In this document: positions 9,018-17,694 of the stretch, in pieces | Numbering within the stretch: the first letter of the stretch is position 1 | Layout of the letters: each line of letters opens with the position of its first letter | From: Helicobacter pullorum NCTC 12824 | GTDB taxonomy: Bacteria; Campylobacterota; Campylobacteria; Campylobacterales; Helicobacteraceae | Reading direction: 5' to 3' | Assembly: GCF_017979475.1 (NCBI RefSeq) | Contig: NZ_JAERIT010000002.1 | Span: forward strand, 1-64,000 | Length of the DNA: 64,000 bases | Position numbers and translations under genes: made by a program | Notes under the pieces: model-generated | Told to the model about the DNA's origin: nothing | The model's input: only the letters and a program-made list of their open reading frames with translations | Database searches by the model: none

Positions 9018-10028
9018 ATGAAAATAAAAGTTGGAATCGTCGGAGTTAGCGGATATACAGGTTTGGAGCTTGTAAAAATCCTCATTAATCATCCTGTATT
9101 TGAACTCAAATTACTTTGTGCCACAGAAAGCCACCCAAACATTGCCTCTTTGCACCCTGCTCTAAAAAATATCCTGCAAATGCCCATTATAGAAGCAAAT
9201 ATAGAAAAAATTGCCCAAGAATGCGAATTGGTTTTTCTAGCCCTACCCCACCAAAAGGCAATGGAATATGTCAAAACACTTTACAAAAAAAATATCAAAA
9301 TCGTAGATTTATCGGCTGACTATCGCCTTTCTTTTGAAAAATATGAAGAATCTTATTGCCAACACTTAGACAAAGAAAACCTCAAAAACGCAGTTTATGG
9401 ACTCCCTGAATACAATCGCAATGCCATTGCTAATACAAATCTAGTCGCAAATCCGGGTTGTTACCCCACTGCTTCCTTGCTTGGAATCTTGCCCTTTGCT
9501 CAATATATAGATACCACCCAAACACTCTATATTGACGCAAAAAGCGGAGTTAGTGGTGCTGGGAAAAAACTCACGCAAACTTCTCATTATGTTACCATTA
9601 ATGAAAATCTTTTTGCCTACTCGCCCATTAGCCACCGCCATACACCAGAAATTAGCGAACAAATCAAAAAAATTGGCAATATTCAAGTAAAAACAATCTT
9701 TGTGCCTCATCTCATTCCTATTACAAGAGGTATGCTAGTATCCATTTATGCAAAACTCAAAGAAAAAATCAATCCACTAGAGATACTAAACGAACATTAT
9801 GCCAATGAAGCATTTATTAGAATCCATCACAATTGCGTGCAAATCAAAAATGTCGTTGGCACACATTTTTGCGATATTTATGCCAAAAATGATGGAGAAG
9901 ATTTATTTATATCTTCTAGTATCGATAATCTTTTGCGTGGTGCAAGCTCTCAAGCGGTTGCAAATGCTAACCTTATGTGCGGTTTAGATGAAAAACTCGG
10001 CTTACCTCTAATTGCTTATGTCCCCTAA
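9018..10028 (+). CDS. argC: N-acetyl-gamma-glutamyl-phosphate reductase ArgC
   Basis: ArgC reduces N-acetylglutamyl-5-phosphate to the semialdehyde with NADPH, the third step of arginine synthesis. The 336-residue protein has the NADP-binding loop GVSGYTGLELVK near residues 8-19, the catalytic-Cys motif NPGCYPTASLLG near 145, and the C-terminal VPHLIPITRGM and LLRGASSQAVAN segments typical of the family. AAGGGAG lies before the ATG. argF, another arginine gene, is about 7.7 kb downstream but not in the same operon. Confidence 0.95.
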   Translation: MKIKVGIVGVSGYTGLELVKILINHPVFELKLLCATESHPNIASLHPALKNILQMPIIEANIEKIAQECELVFLALPHQKAMEYVKTLYKKNIKIVDLSADYRLSFEKYEESYCQHLDKENLKNAVYGLPEYNRNAIANTNLVANPGCYPTASLLGILPFAQYIDTTQTLYIDAKSGVSGAGKKLTQTSHYVTINENLFAYSPISHRHTPEISEQIKKIGNIQVKTIFVPHLIPITRGMLVSIYAKLKEKINPLEILNEHYANEAFIRIHHNCVQIKNVVGTHFCDIYAKNDGEDLFISSSIDNLLRGASSQAVANANLMCGLDEKLGLPLIAYVP

Positions 10029-10757
10029 ATGCCACCAATAGAAATCAAAGAAAATGCAATATTTATTGCAGATTCACATCATCACTGCTACTATCGTAAC
10101 ACTTTAGAAGATTTTTTTGCCTCTCTTTTGGAAACTCCAAAAAGGCAAATTTTCCTTATGGGCGATATTTTTGACTTTCTAGTGGGTGAAGTCCCAAAAA
10201 GTGTTTATGAAAATAAAAAAACTTTGGAATTATTAGAAAAACTTTCTTTACAACATGAAATCCATTATTTTGAAGGCAATCACGATTTTTCTCTCAAAAA
10301 CATTCCCTATCTTAGAAATATTCGCTGCTACCCTATTGAAATGCAACCTGTTTGTTTTTCTTTTAACCAAAAAAATGCTTACTTATCCCATGGGGATATT
10401 TTCTTAAGTTGGCATTACAACCTTTACACAAAAATCATTAGAAATCACAAAATTCTTTCTTTTTTGAATCGCTTTAGTCGTTTTTTATATCCAAAAATCT
10501 TGCAATACCTTCAAAATAAAAAAAATTTAACCTTCCATTATTCGGATGATTTTATCCAAAATCGGATTCGAAATTATAAGAATAAATACCCTATAACCGA
10601 TAATTCCTACATCATAGAAGGACATTTTCATTTGGGCAAAACACAAAACATAGATTCAATTAATTACATAGGATTACCTCTTTTTGCTTGTAAAAAAAGC
10701 TATTTTATTGTAGAATTTTATAATTATTATTTATGCTTCAAATCAAAGGAGTTTTAG
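10029..10757 (+). CDS. Calcineurin-like metallophosphoesterase, probable UDP-2,3-diacylglucosamine hydrolase of lipid A synthesis
   Basis: The 242-residue protein has the metal ligands of the binuclear phosphoesterases in order: ADSHHH (residues 14-19), GDIFDF (45-50), EGNHDF (79-84), SHGDIF (about 119) and EGHFHLG (about 198). This is the LpxH-like pattern. The enzyme is expected to cleave UDP-2,3-diacylglucosamine to lipid X and UMP at the inner membrane. Epsilonproteobacteria often lack classical LpxH and use a divergent relative (described as LpxJ), so the exact family should be left open. The ATG directly abuts the argC stop (TAAATG) with no ribosome site, implying coupled translation. 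Confidence 0.75.
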   Translation: MPPIEIKENAIFIADSHHHCYYRNTLEDFFASLLETPKRQIFLMGDIFDFLVGEVPKSVYENKKTLELLEKLSLQHEIHYFEGNHDFSLKNIPYLRNIRCYPIEMQPVCFSFNQKNAYLSHGDIFLSWHYNLYTKIIRNHKILSFLNRFSRFLYPKILQYLQNKKNLTFHYSDDFIQNRIRNYKNKYPITDNSYIIEGHFHLGKTQNIDSINYIGLPLFACKKSYFIVEFYNYYLCFKSKEF

Positions 10758-11722
10758 TGTCAAATCTCGAAAAAAACGATACTTTAAAGATTGGTACCAA
10801 TGAAATGGAGTTAGTAGATTTTCGTATCTACAAGGTCGAAAAAGGTAAAATCTATGAAGGTATCTATGGCATCAATGTTGCCAAAGTAAATGAAATTATA
10901 AGACTTCCAGAACTCACAGAATTACCGGGAGTTCCTGATTATATTGAGGGTATTTTTGACTTAAGGGGAGTAGTGATTCCTGTTATTAACCTTGCAAAAT
11001 GGATGAATGTCGAAACCCCCAAAAACAAAAAAATAAAACCTCGTGTTATCATCGCAGAATTTAACAACATTATGATTGGCTTTATTGTGCATGAAGCAAA
11101 ACGCATCCGCAGAATCAATTGGAAAGATATCGAGCCAGCACACTTTAGCTCTTCTGTTTCCTCTAATTTAGACAAAAGCCGAATTACTGGTGTAACAAGA
11201 ATTGAAGGTGACCAAGTTTTATTAATCTTAGATTTAGAAAGCATTGTTCAAGATTTAGGATTCTATCACCCTGAAGTCAATTCTGAACACACTTATGAAA
11301 AATTCGAAGGATTAGCCCTAATTTTAGATGATAGCTCTATTGCTAGAAAAATTCTTAAAGAGTTTTTAGAAAAAATGGGATTTGATGTTGCAGAAGCAAA
11401 TGATGGGGAAGATGGATTACGCAAGCTTGATAAACTTTATGAAAATTATGGTGAAACTCTTGGCAAGCAGCTCAAAATCATTATTTCTGATGTTGAAATG
11501 CCTCAAATGGATGGTTTTCATTTTGCAGCAAAAGTCAAGGAAGACCCAAGATTTTCCAAGATTCCTATCATTTTTAGCTCTTCTATTAGCGACAAATTTA
11601 GTGAAAGTCGTGGAAAAGAGGCGGGAGCTGAATCTTATCTTGTTAAATTTGATGGAAATAAATTCCACGAAGAAGTTTCCCGTGTTGTCAATAAATACAA
11701 CCAAGAATTAGAAAACGCTTAA
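10757..11722 (+). CDS. cheV: Chemotaxis coupling protein CheV (CheW domain plus receiver)
   Basis: CheV links chemoreceptors to CheA and carries its own receiver domain, thought to act in adaptation or as a phosphate sink. Residues about 25-170 form the CheW domain (LPGVPDYIEGIFDLRGVVIPVINL). Residues about 190-320 form a receiver, with LDDSS acid pocket, IISDVEMPQMDGF phospho-acceptor near 244 and SYLVKFDG. I chose GTG at 10757, which overlaps the preceding TAG and has AAAGGAG at 10745-10751; an upstream ATG at 10733 would have no ribosome site. It leads a cheV-cheA-cheW cluster. Confidence 0.93.
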   Translation: MSNLEKNDTLKIGTNEMELVDFRIYKVEKGKIYEGIYGINVAKVNEIIRLPELTELPGVPDYIEGIFDLRGVVIPVINLAKWMNVETPKNKKIKPRVIIAEFNNIMIGFIVHEAKRIRRINWKDIEPAHFSSSVSSNLDKSRITGVTRIEGDQVLLILDLESIVQDLGFYHPEVNSEHTYEKFEGLALILDDSSIARKILKEFLEKMGFDVAEANDGEDGLRKLDKLYENYGETLGKQLKIIISDVEMPQMDGFHFAAKVKEDPRFSKIPIIFSSSISDKFSESRGKEAGAESYLVKFDGNKFHEEVSRVVNKYNQELENA

Positions 11723-11748
11723 TTTAATACCAAGAAAAAGGATTAACA

Positions 11749-14172
11749 ATGGATGAAATGCAAGAAATATTAGAAGACTTTTTGATTGAAGCCTTTGAAA
11801 TGATAGAACAATTAGACCAAGATTTAGTGGAATTAGAAAATAGACCAGAAGATTTAGAATTACTCAATAGAATCTTTAGAGTAGCACACACTATCAAAGG
11901 TTCAGGCTCATTTTTGAATTTTTCTGTTTTAACACATCTAACACACCATATGGAAGACGTTCTCAATAAAGCAAGACATGGTGAATTGACAATCACTCCA
12001 GATATTATGGATGTCGTATTAGAATCAATTGACTTTATGAAAAAACTTCTCAACGCCATTAGAGATACAGGCACTGATGCTAATACAGGATTAGATTCTG
12101 ATATTGCTAATGTTGTCGCACGATTAGATGCAATCTCAAAGGGAGAATCGCCTCAAGATATACCAGCTTCACAAGAATCTTCTACAACCCAAGAAGCTCC
12201 TCAATCTCAAGCTCCACAAGAAGCGTCCAACAACGCACAAGAGGAAGTGGATTATTCTAATATGTCCCCAGAAGAAGTTGAAAAAGAAATCGAAAGGCTA
12301 CTCAATCAACGCCAAGAAGAAGATAAGAAAAAAAGAGAAGAAAAACGCGCCAAAGGTGAATTGCAGGATATTCAAGCTCCAAGCGAAATAGAGCAAACTC
12401 CTAATACTACACCAGCAGCCAAAGCTCCAGAATCCCAAAAACAACCAGAAGTTAATGCAACTCCAGCAAAACAAACCGAAGCAAAACCGCAAATTAAACC
12501 ACGCCAAGAAGAAAACAAAACTCTTGCCACTTCTGTGGAGCAAACTATCAGGGTAGATGTCAAAAGATTAGATAGCCTTATGAATCTCATTGGAGAGCTT
12601 GTTTTGGGCAAAAACCGCCTCATAAAAATTTATAATGATGTAGAAGAGCGTTATGAAGGCGAGAAGTTTTTGGAAGAACTCAATCAAGTAGTTGCCTCTG
12701 TGTCAATGGTTACTACTGATATTCAACTTGCTGTTATGAAAACAAGAATGTTACCAATCGGTAGAGTTTTCAATAAATTCCCAAGAATGGTGCGTGACCT
12801 CTCAAGAGAATTAGGAAAAAATATTGAACTTGTTATTAGCGGTGAGGAAACAGAGCTTGATAAATCTATCGTTGAAGAGATAGGGGATCCATTGGTGCAT
12901 TTAATACGCAATGCTTGTGACCATGGTATTGAATCCAAAGAAGAAAGAATAGCTGCTGGCAAAAAAGAACAAGGGACAGTAGAGCTTAAAGCTTACAATG
13001 AGGGCAATCATATCGTAGTTGAGATTACAGATGATGGTAAAGGAATGGATCCTGCTACCTTGAAAGCCAAAGCCATAGAAAAAGGCATCATTGGAGAGAG
13101 AGAAGCAGATACTATGACAGATAGAGAGGCTTATTCGCTTATTTTTAAAGCTGGTTTTTCTACTGCAAAAGTTGTTACAAATGTTAGCGGACGCGGTGTT
13201 GGAATGGATGTCGTTAAAACCAATATTGAAAAACTCAATGGAATCATTGATGTGGATAGCACCTATGGGGAAGGCACCACACTCAAACTAAAAATCCCAT
13301 TAACGCTTGCTATTATTCAATCTCTACTTGTTGGCGTTCAAGAAGAATATTATGCTATCCCTCTTGCTTCTGTTATTGAAACTGTGCGAATCTCTCAAGA
13401 TGAAATTTATACAGTAGAAAACAAAAGCGTATTACGCCTAAGAAATGAAGTCTTGCCTCTCGTGCGTCTAGCAGATATTTTTGGGGTTGATTCTGTATTT
13501 GATAACTCCGAGCAAGCCTATGTTGTCGTAATTGGATTAGCAGAAAACAAAATAGGTGTAATTGTTGATTTTCTCATCGGTCAAGAAGAAGTTGTTATCA
13601 AATCGCTTGGTTCTTATCTCAAAGGCACAGAAGGAATTGCTGGAGCCACAATACGCGGCGATGGTAGAGTAACATTGATTGTAGATATTGCCGCTATGAT
13701 GCAAATGGCAAAACAAGTTAAAGTAAGCGTTACTAAACTTGCTCAAGAAAATGAAAAGAAAAAAGAAAAAAATTCTCCAAGCGATTATAATGTTTTAATT
13801 GTAGATGATTCTATGACAGATAGAGCCATTATGAAAAAATCTCTCAAACCTTTGGGAATTAGCGTTAGCGAAGCCACTAACGGAATGGAAGCATTAGATA
13901 TTGTCAAAAATGGTGATAAAGCCTTTGATGCAATATTAATTGATATTGAAATGCCAAAAATGGACGGATATACTTTAGCAGGAGAAATTAGAAAGTATGC
14001 AAAATTCAAAAACTTGCCACTCATTGCCGTTACAAGTAGAACAAGCAAAACCGACAGAATGCGTGGGGTAGAATCAGGAATGACAGAATACATTACCAAA
14101 CCCTACTCATCTGAATATCTTATGAATGTCGTCAAAAGAAATATTAATTTAACAATGGAGGTAACAGAATAA
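11749..14172 (+). CDS. cheA: Chemotaxis histidine kinase CheA fused to a receiver domain (CheAY)
   Basis: CheA autophosphorylates under receptor control and passes phosphate to CheY. Domains in the 807-residue protein: P1 with His47 in VAHTIKGSGSF; a long Gln/Pro/Glu/Lys-rich linker (about 130-265); dimerisation helices; the ATP-binding domain with N-box HLIRNACDHGIES, G1 DDGKGMD and G2 GRGVGMDVV; the CheW-like regulatory domain; and a C-terminal receiver (about 680-800) with VDDSMTD and ILIDIEMPKMDGY. No P2 domain is evident, as expected when the receiver is fused. This architecture is standard in Helicobacter and Campylobacter. The stop overlaps the cheW start. Confidence 0.95.
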   Translation: MDEMQEILEDFLIEAFEMIEQLDQDLVELENRPEDLELLNRIFRVAHTIKGSGSFLNFSVLTHLTHHMEDVLNKARHGELTITPDIMDVVLESIDFMKKLLNAIRDTGTDANTGLDSDIANVVARLDAISKGESPQDIPASQESSTTQEAPQSQAPQEASNNAQEEVDYSNMSPEEVEKEIERLLNQRQEEDKKKREEKRAKGELQDIQAPSEIEQTPNTTPAAKAPESQKQPEVNATPAKQTEAKPQIKPRQEENKTLATSVEQTIRVDVKRLDSLMNLIGELVLGKNRLIKIYNDVEERYEGEKFLEELNQVVASVSMVTTDIQLAVMKTRMLPIGRVFNKFPRMVRDLSRELGKNIELVISGEETELDKSIVEEIGDPLVHLIRNACDHGIESKEERIAAGKKEQGTVELKAYNEGNHIVVEITDDGKGMDPATLKAKAIEKGIIGEREADTMTDREAYSLIFKAGFSTAKVVTNVSGRGVGMDVVKTNIEKLNGIIDVDSTYGEGTTLKLKIPLTLAIIQSLLVGVQEEYYAIPLASVIETVRISQDEIYTVENKSVLRLRNEVLPLVRLADIFGVDSVFDNSEQAYVVVIGLAENKIGVIVDFLIGQEEVVIKSLGSYLKGTEGIAGATIRGDGRVTLIVDIAAMMQMAKQVKVSVTKLAQENEKKKEKNSPSDYNVLIVDDSMTDRAIMKKSLKPLGISVSEATNGMEALDIVKNGDKAFDAILIDIEMPKMDGYTLAGEIRKYAKFKNLPLIAVTSRTSKTDRMRGVESGMTEYITKPYSSEYLMNVVKRNINLTMEVTE

Positions 14173-14663
14173 TGAGCAACCAATTGCGTGATGTTTTACA
14201 AAAACAACAAGAACAAAAAAAACCAAATACAGAAACTGAAAATATCATTCAACTTGTCGCTTTTGTGGTGGGTTCAGAAGAGTTTGCAGTGCCAATTTTA
14301 AGCATTCAAGAAATCATCAAGCCACTAGAATACACAAGAGTACCGGGCGTACCAAACTATGTCCTAGGTGTCTTTAATATGCGTGGCTGGGTTGTTCCGC
14401 TTATTAACCTTCGTTTAAAGTTTGGATTACCCTATGAAAAACCAACAGAAGATACACGCTATATCGTAATCAAAAATCAAGAAGAGCGTGCTGGCTTCAT
14501 CATTGACAGATTAACAGAAGCAGTAAGAATCAAAGAATCAGATATTGACCCAACACCCGAAACGATTAGCCAAGATGAAAATCTTATCTATGGTGTAGGC
14601 AAAAGAGATGATAGGCTAATCACGATTTTGCGTCCAGAGGAACTACTTAAACGCACTTTCTAA
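14172..14663 (+). CDS. cheW: Chemotaxis scaffold protein CheW
   Basis: CheW bridges chemoreceptors and CheA in the signalling array. The 163-residue protein is one CheW domain after a short charged N-terminus. It shows FAVPILSIQEIIKP near residue 37, RVPGVPNYVLGVFNMRGWVVPLINL about 57-80 cut by the usual beta-turns, and VGKRDDRLITILRPEELL at the end. Its ATG overlaps the cheA stop (TAATG). A strong intrinsic terminator follows within 5 bases of the stop, closing this transcription unit. Confidence 0.95.
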   Translation: MSNQLRDVLQKQQEQKKPNTETENIIQLVAFVVGSEEFAVPILSIQEIIKPLEYTRVPGVPNYVLGVFNMRGWVVPLINLRLKFGLPYEKPTEDTRYIVIKNQEERAGFIIDRLTEAVRIKESDIDPTPETISQDENLIYGVGKRDDRLITILRPEELLKRTF

Positions 14664-14667
14664 TCTT

Positions 14668-14703
14668 AGAGCAAGGATTCTTTTCTTGCTCTTATTTTTT
14701 TAT
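14668..14703 (+). terminator. Intrinsic terminator after cheW
   Basis: AGAGCAAG (14668-14675) pairs with CTTGCTCT (14685-14692) around a 9-base loop and is followed by a run of Ts. The T-run encodes the last lysines of the convergent murG, whose stop codon lies in the stem. On the minus strand no T-run follows, so it should end only plus-strand transcription. Confidence 0.85.
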
Positions 14704-15771
14704 TCTTTCCAGAATACAATCTACCATTTGCCCTGTTGCACCTATATGCGTTTCCCTTTGCAATTCTCTACTCATTTTTGATAAAGTTCTTTGAGTGAGT
14801 AACTCCAAAATATTCCACAATACATCACAATACAAATCTTTTTCTTCACATAAAAATCCCAATTCTTTATCCTCCAAAAACTTTGCATTAAAGTATTGAT
14901 GATTGCCAGCAGCATAAGGATAAGGCACAAAAAGCATTACTATTCCATTAGCACACAATTCCCATAACGAACTAGCACCTGCCCTAGAAACCGCAAAATC
15001 ACAAGCCTCAAAAATCTTTGGCATATTCTTGCTAAAGTCAAAAAGAAGCACATCAAAATCATCTTTTAAATCTTCCATTGTTTCTAAAATTTTCATTTTT
15101 AGAGGCAATTTATGGTATTCCTCCAAAACTCTTTGGAAATCATTTTTTCCACACTGATGAAAAATTTTAATACCTCTCTTTTGCAAATCCATCGCCATAC
15201 TCAAAGCAAAATTATTAATTGCTCTAGCCCCTTGAGATCCGCCAATAAACAAAATTTTATCAACTTTCTCTCTAACCCTTGAATATTCAAAAAATTCTTT
15301 TCTCACAGGATAAAATTTAATAGGTGAAGTCTCCAAATAAGAAGAAAAAAACACTGCAGCATACGGCCTTAAAAGATTGTTTAATCTCCCAATTCTAGCA
15401 TTTTGCTCATGAATGATAAGGGGCAATCTCAAAAATACTGCACCAAAAGCAGCAGGTGCCGCAGAATAGCCACCCACAGAGAGGACAAAATCCACCCTTT
15501 CTTGTTTTAAAATTTTCAATGCCTCTATAAAAGCCTTAAAATGTTGAAATAACGAACTAATTTTGCCCAATATTCTTTGATTAACCACCCCTTTTGTTTG
15601 CAAAAAATACTTCTTTGCAAATCGATTATCATCTCCAAAATAAACCCTATCTTGTCCCCCCATAGAACCAATAAAAATACATTCATAGCCTCTCTTGTCA
15701 AACTCTTCTAAAAACGCTTTTGCAACGCTCAAATGCCCACCCGTGCCACCACCTGTAATCACAACTTTCAT
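14692..15771 (-). CDS. murG: UDP-N-acetylglucosamine--lipid II transferase MurG
   Basis: MurG adds GlcNAc to lipid I to make lipid II at the inner face of the cytoplasmic membrane. The 359-residue glycosyltransferase (GT28, GT-B fold) begins with the family loop TGGGTGGHLSVAKAF (residues 6-20), has VDFVLSVGGYSAAPAAFGA near 95, the second glycine-rich loop FIGGSQGARAINNF near 175 and the donor-binding SRAGASSLWELCANG near 262. A site AGGAAA lies before the ATG. It is a single gene, convergent with the chemotaxis operon and divergent from the thioesterase gene. Confidence 0.95.
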   Translation of the reverse strand: MKVVITGGGTGGHLSVAKAFLEEFDKRGYECIFIGSMGGQDRVYFGDDNRFAKKYFLQTKGVVNQRILGKISSLFQHFKAFIEALKILKQERVDFVLSVGGYSAAPAAFGAVFLRLPLIIHEQNARIGRLNNLLRPYAAVFFSSYLETSPIKFYPVRKEFFEYSRVREKVDKILFIGGSQGARAINNFALSMAMDLQKRGIKIFHQCGKNDFQRVLEEYHKLPLKMKILETMEDLKDDFDVLLFDFSKNMPKIFEACDFAVSRAGASSLWELCANGIVMLFVPYPYAAGNHQYFNAKFLEDKELGFLCEEKDLYCDVLWNILELLTQRTLSKMSRELQRETHIGATGQMVDCILERIKK

Positions 15772-15912
15772 TCACTATTTCCTATTGAAAAAATCTCAAA
15801 ATTTTAACATAGCATTGAATATTTTAAATGAATTAATGTATCATTTTTGAAATTTTTTACAACAAAGTTAAATAAAATAATACTTTTTTGCAAAAATTGA
15901 CCAAAAAAGTGC

Positions 15913-15918
15913 TATGAT
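15913..15918 (+). promoter_or_regulatory. Predicted extended -10 for the thioesterase gene
   Basis: TGC-TATGAT lies 42 bases before the start codon in the gap between murG and the thioesterase gene. A start near 15925 would give a leader of about 35 bases containing the AAGGAC ribosome site. Confidence 0.4.
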
Positions 15919-15959
15919 AAACAACAAGATTCAAGAATCCAAATTCTAAGGACAAATCA

Positions 15960-16436
15960 ATGGATAATATGGAAAATGTTTTTGATATTAAATCTTTAAC
16001 AATGACAGTATTAATGACGCCTGCTATGGCAAATTTCAAAGGAAGAGTGCATGGGGGAGATTTATTAAAGCTCCTAGATCAAGTCGCCTATGCTTGTGCC
16101 TCAAGATATTGCGGAAAATATGTAGTTACCCTCTCTGTTGATAGTGTAACCTTTAAATATCCCATTGAAGTTGGAAGTTTGGTAACCTTTTTAGCCTCCG
16201 TTAATTACACAGGAACTAGCTCTCTTGAAGTAGGCATAAAAGTCATTGCAGAAAATATTCACAAAAGAATTGTAACTCACACTAATAGTGCTTATTTCAC
16301 TATGGTATGCGTAGATGAAAATGGCAAACCAACTTCTGCTCCAAAACTAGAACCCAAAACTGAAGCAGAAATTAGACGCTACAACAACGCAATGAAGCGA
16401 AAGCAAGCAAGAATCGAGCTCTCCAAAAAGAAATAA
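15960..16436 (+). CDS. Acyl-CoA thioesterase, hotdog fold (YciA / Cj0915 type)
   Basis: Such enzymes hydrolyse acyl-CoA to free acid and CoA. The 158-residue protein has the hotdog-family signature: TMTVLMTPAMANFKGRVHGGDLLKLLDQ (in two halves near residues 13-42) with Asn and His/Gly positions before the long helix, then VTLSVDSVTFKYPIEVGSLVTF and the YTGTSSLEVGIKV strand. Its length and the Lys-rich tail match the Campylobacter protein Cj0915. The physiological substrate is unknown. It is the first gene of a short plus-strand set, followed 30 bases later by a small unknown gene with its own TATAAT. Confidence 0.82.
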   Translation: MDNMENVFDIKSLTMTVLMTPAMANFKGRVHGGDLLKLLDQVAYACASRYCGKYVVTLSVDSVTFKYPIEVGSLVTFLASVNYTGTSSLEVGIKVIAENIHKRIVTHTNSAYFTMVCVDENGKPTSAPKLEPKTEAEIRRYNNAMKRKQARIELSKKK

Positions 16437-16442
16437 ATATGT

Positions 16443-16448
16443 TATAAT
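16443..16448 (+). promoter_or_regulatory. Predicted -10 for the small gene at 16467
   Basis: TATAAT lies immediately after the thioesterase stop. With a start near 16455 the leader would be only about 12 bases, consisting mostly of the GGAGGA ribosome site at 16458-16463. Confidence 0.45.
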
Positions 16449-16466
16449 TCCTCTTTTGGAGGAATA

Positions 16467-16778
16467 ATGCCAAGCAAACAAGAAGAAATTGAAGCCATTA
16501 AACTAAACATTATCAAATACCACTTAAGCAATTTCTGCAAACACAATTCACGCACATTAGGCTTATTATTTAAAGCCCTTATTCAATCTGAAAAAACAAA
16601 TCACATCCAAAAGACAGCAAACCATACTACACCACCTAACACAAAAACTTCCCCTAAATCCTCCACCAAAAAAACTCAAACAAATCAAAATATCCCCAAC
16701 AAAACTGATACAATACACTTAGAAGAGCTTAAATTAGATATACCTACACCCAAACCCCCATTAAATATAGAAGGCTAA
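16467..16778 (+). CDS. Small protein of unknown function with a Thr/Lys/Pro/Asn-rich tail
   Basis: I do not recognise this 103-residue protein. A strong GGAGGA site precedes its ATG, so it is probably translated. Residues 1-47 look folded and helical (KQEEIEAIKLNIIKYHLSN, then FCKHNSRTLGLLFKALIQ). Residues about 50-85 are low-complexity, rich in Thr, Lys, Asn and Pro, and the end has a short acidic-hydrophobic motif (LEELKLDIP). There is no signal peptide or membrane segment, so a cytoplasmic protein with a disordered tail is likely. It has the same strand and tight spacing as trmL (three bases). Confidence 0.65.
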   Translation: MPSKQEEIEAIKLNIIKYHLSNFCKHNSRTLGLLFKALIQSEKTNHIQKTANHTTPPNTKTSPKSSTKKTQTNQNIPNKTDTIHLEELKLDIPTPKPPLNIEG

Positions 16779-16781
16779 TAA

Positions 16782-17258
16782 ATGCAAAGATTCCACATTG
16801 TTTTACACCAACCAAGAATCCCTCAAAATACCGGAAACATAGGGCGATTATGCTTTGCTAGTAACAGCATATTACACCTTATTTATCCATTAGGATTCCA
16901 CCTAACCCAAAAAGAACTCAAACGCGCAGGAATGGATTATTGGCAACATTTAGAAGTATATGAATGGGAAAATCTAGAATCCTTTATGTCTTCCTCTTTA
17001 TTAAATCTTCCCCATTTTTATCTCACTACAAAAACCCAAAAGCCTTACTATAATGCCAACTTATCCAAAGGTGCTTATCTCCATTTTGGACGCGAAGATG
17101 CAGGATTAGATACAAAGATACTTCAAGCCAAACAACAAGACTGCTATACAATCCCCATGCAAAATAATGCAAGAAGCTTAAATCTCGCAACAAGTGTTGG
17201 CATTGTGCTTTATGAAGGAATTAGACAAAGGGATTTTATTCCATTACAAGACGCATAA
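16782..17258 (+). CDS. trmL: tRNA (cytidine(34)-2'-O)-methyltransferase TrmL (SPOUT family)
   Basis: TrmL 2'-O-methylates the wobble base of tRNA-Leu isoacceptors using SAM. The 158-residue protein covers the whole small SPOUT domain: IVLHQPRIPQNTGNIGRLC at residues 5-23, KRAGMDYWQHLEV near 46-58, the knot residues YLHFGREDAGLD near 96-107 and the SAM-binding IPMQNNARSLNLATSVGIVLYE near 125-146 (read in two parts). Its 3' end overlaps the convergent hypA gene by 23 bases. Confidence 0.9.
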   Translation: MQRFHIVLHQPRIPQNTGNIGRLCFASNSILHLIYPLGFHLTQKELKRAGMDYWQHLEVYEWENLESFMSSSLLNLPHFYLTTKTQKPYYNANLSKGAYLHFGREDAGLDTKILQAKQQDCYTIPMQNNARSLNLATSVGIVLYEGIRQRDFIPLQDA

Positions 17259-17580
17259 GCAACATTTCATTCCCTCTAATCATCTCCACTTGCTCACTTT
17301 TGCATAGCGGGCATTGAGTGTAACAAATCTCTACAATTTTGCTCTCTTGCTTGCAATTTTTACAAAAAATTTCCACCTCCACCTCTTCTATAAAAAGTTC
17401 TGCATTTTGACAGATTTCACCGACTTTAAATTCCTCAAAAGCCCTTTTAAATAAACTTGCATTAACTCCGCTACGCCTCCCAATTTGCACATACACTTCC
17501 ATAATCTTGCTAGCCCCATTTTCTCTTGCAACCTGCCTACAATTTTCCAACAAAGATGACACAATAGAAAATTCATGCAT
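17236..17580 (-). CDS. hypA: Nickel metallochaperone HypA
   Basis: HypA delivers nickel to [NiFe]-hydrogenase, and in Helicobacter to urease as well, with HypB. I chose ATG at 17580 because it gives MHEFSIVSSLLENC, where His2 is the essential nickel ligand; an in-frame ATG at 17592 would bury it, and GAGG sits correctly for the shorter form. The protein is 114 residues, with two zinc CxxC motifs (CKNC near 70 and CPLC near 90) and a conserved GNEMLLMRL end. It stands alone here, apart from the other hyp genes. Confidence 0.92.
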   Translation of the reverse strand: MHEFSIVSSLLENCRQVARENGASKIMEVYVQIGRRSGVNASLFKRAFEEFKVGEICQNAELFIEEVEVEIFCKNCKQESKIVEICYTQCPLCKSEQVEMIRGNEMLLMRLVME

Positions 17581-17694
17581 TTTAAACCTCATTAAAAACT
17601 TGCTTAGAATTCAAAATTTAAAAATAAATTTTAGCTTGATAAGTGTAAAATAATGCTTTTATTTAAAAATAACTATCTATTAAGGCATTCTAAA

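Noticed and set aside
17580-17592. Longer ATG start for hypA
   Set aside because: It would displace the essential N-terminal MHE nickel site; the shorter start fits the family and has GAGG upstream.
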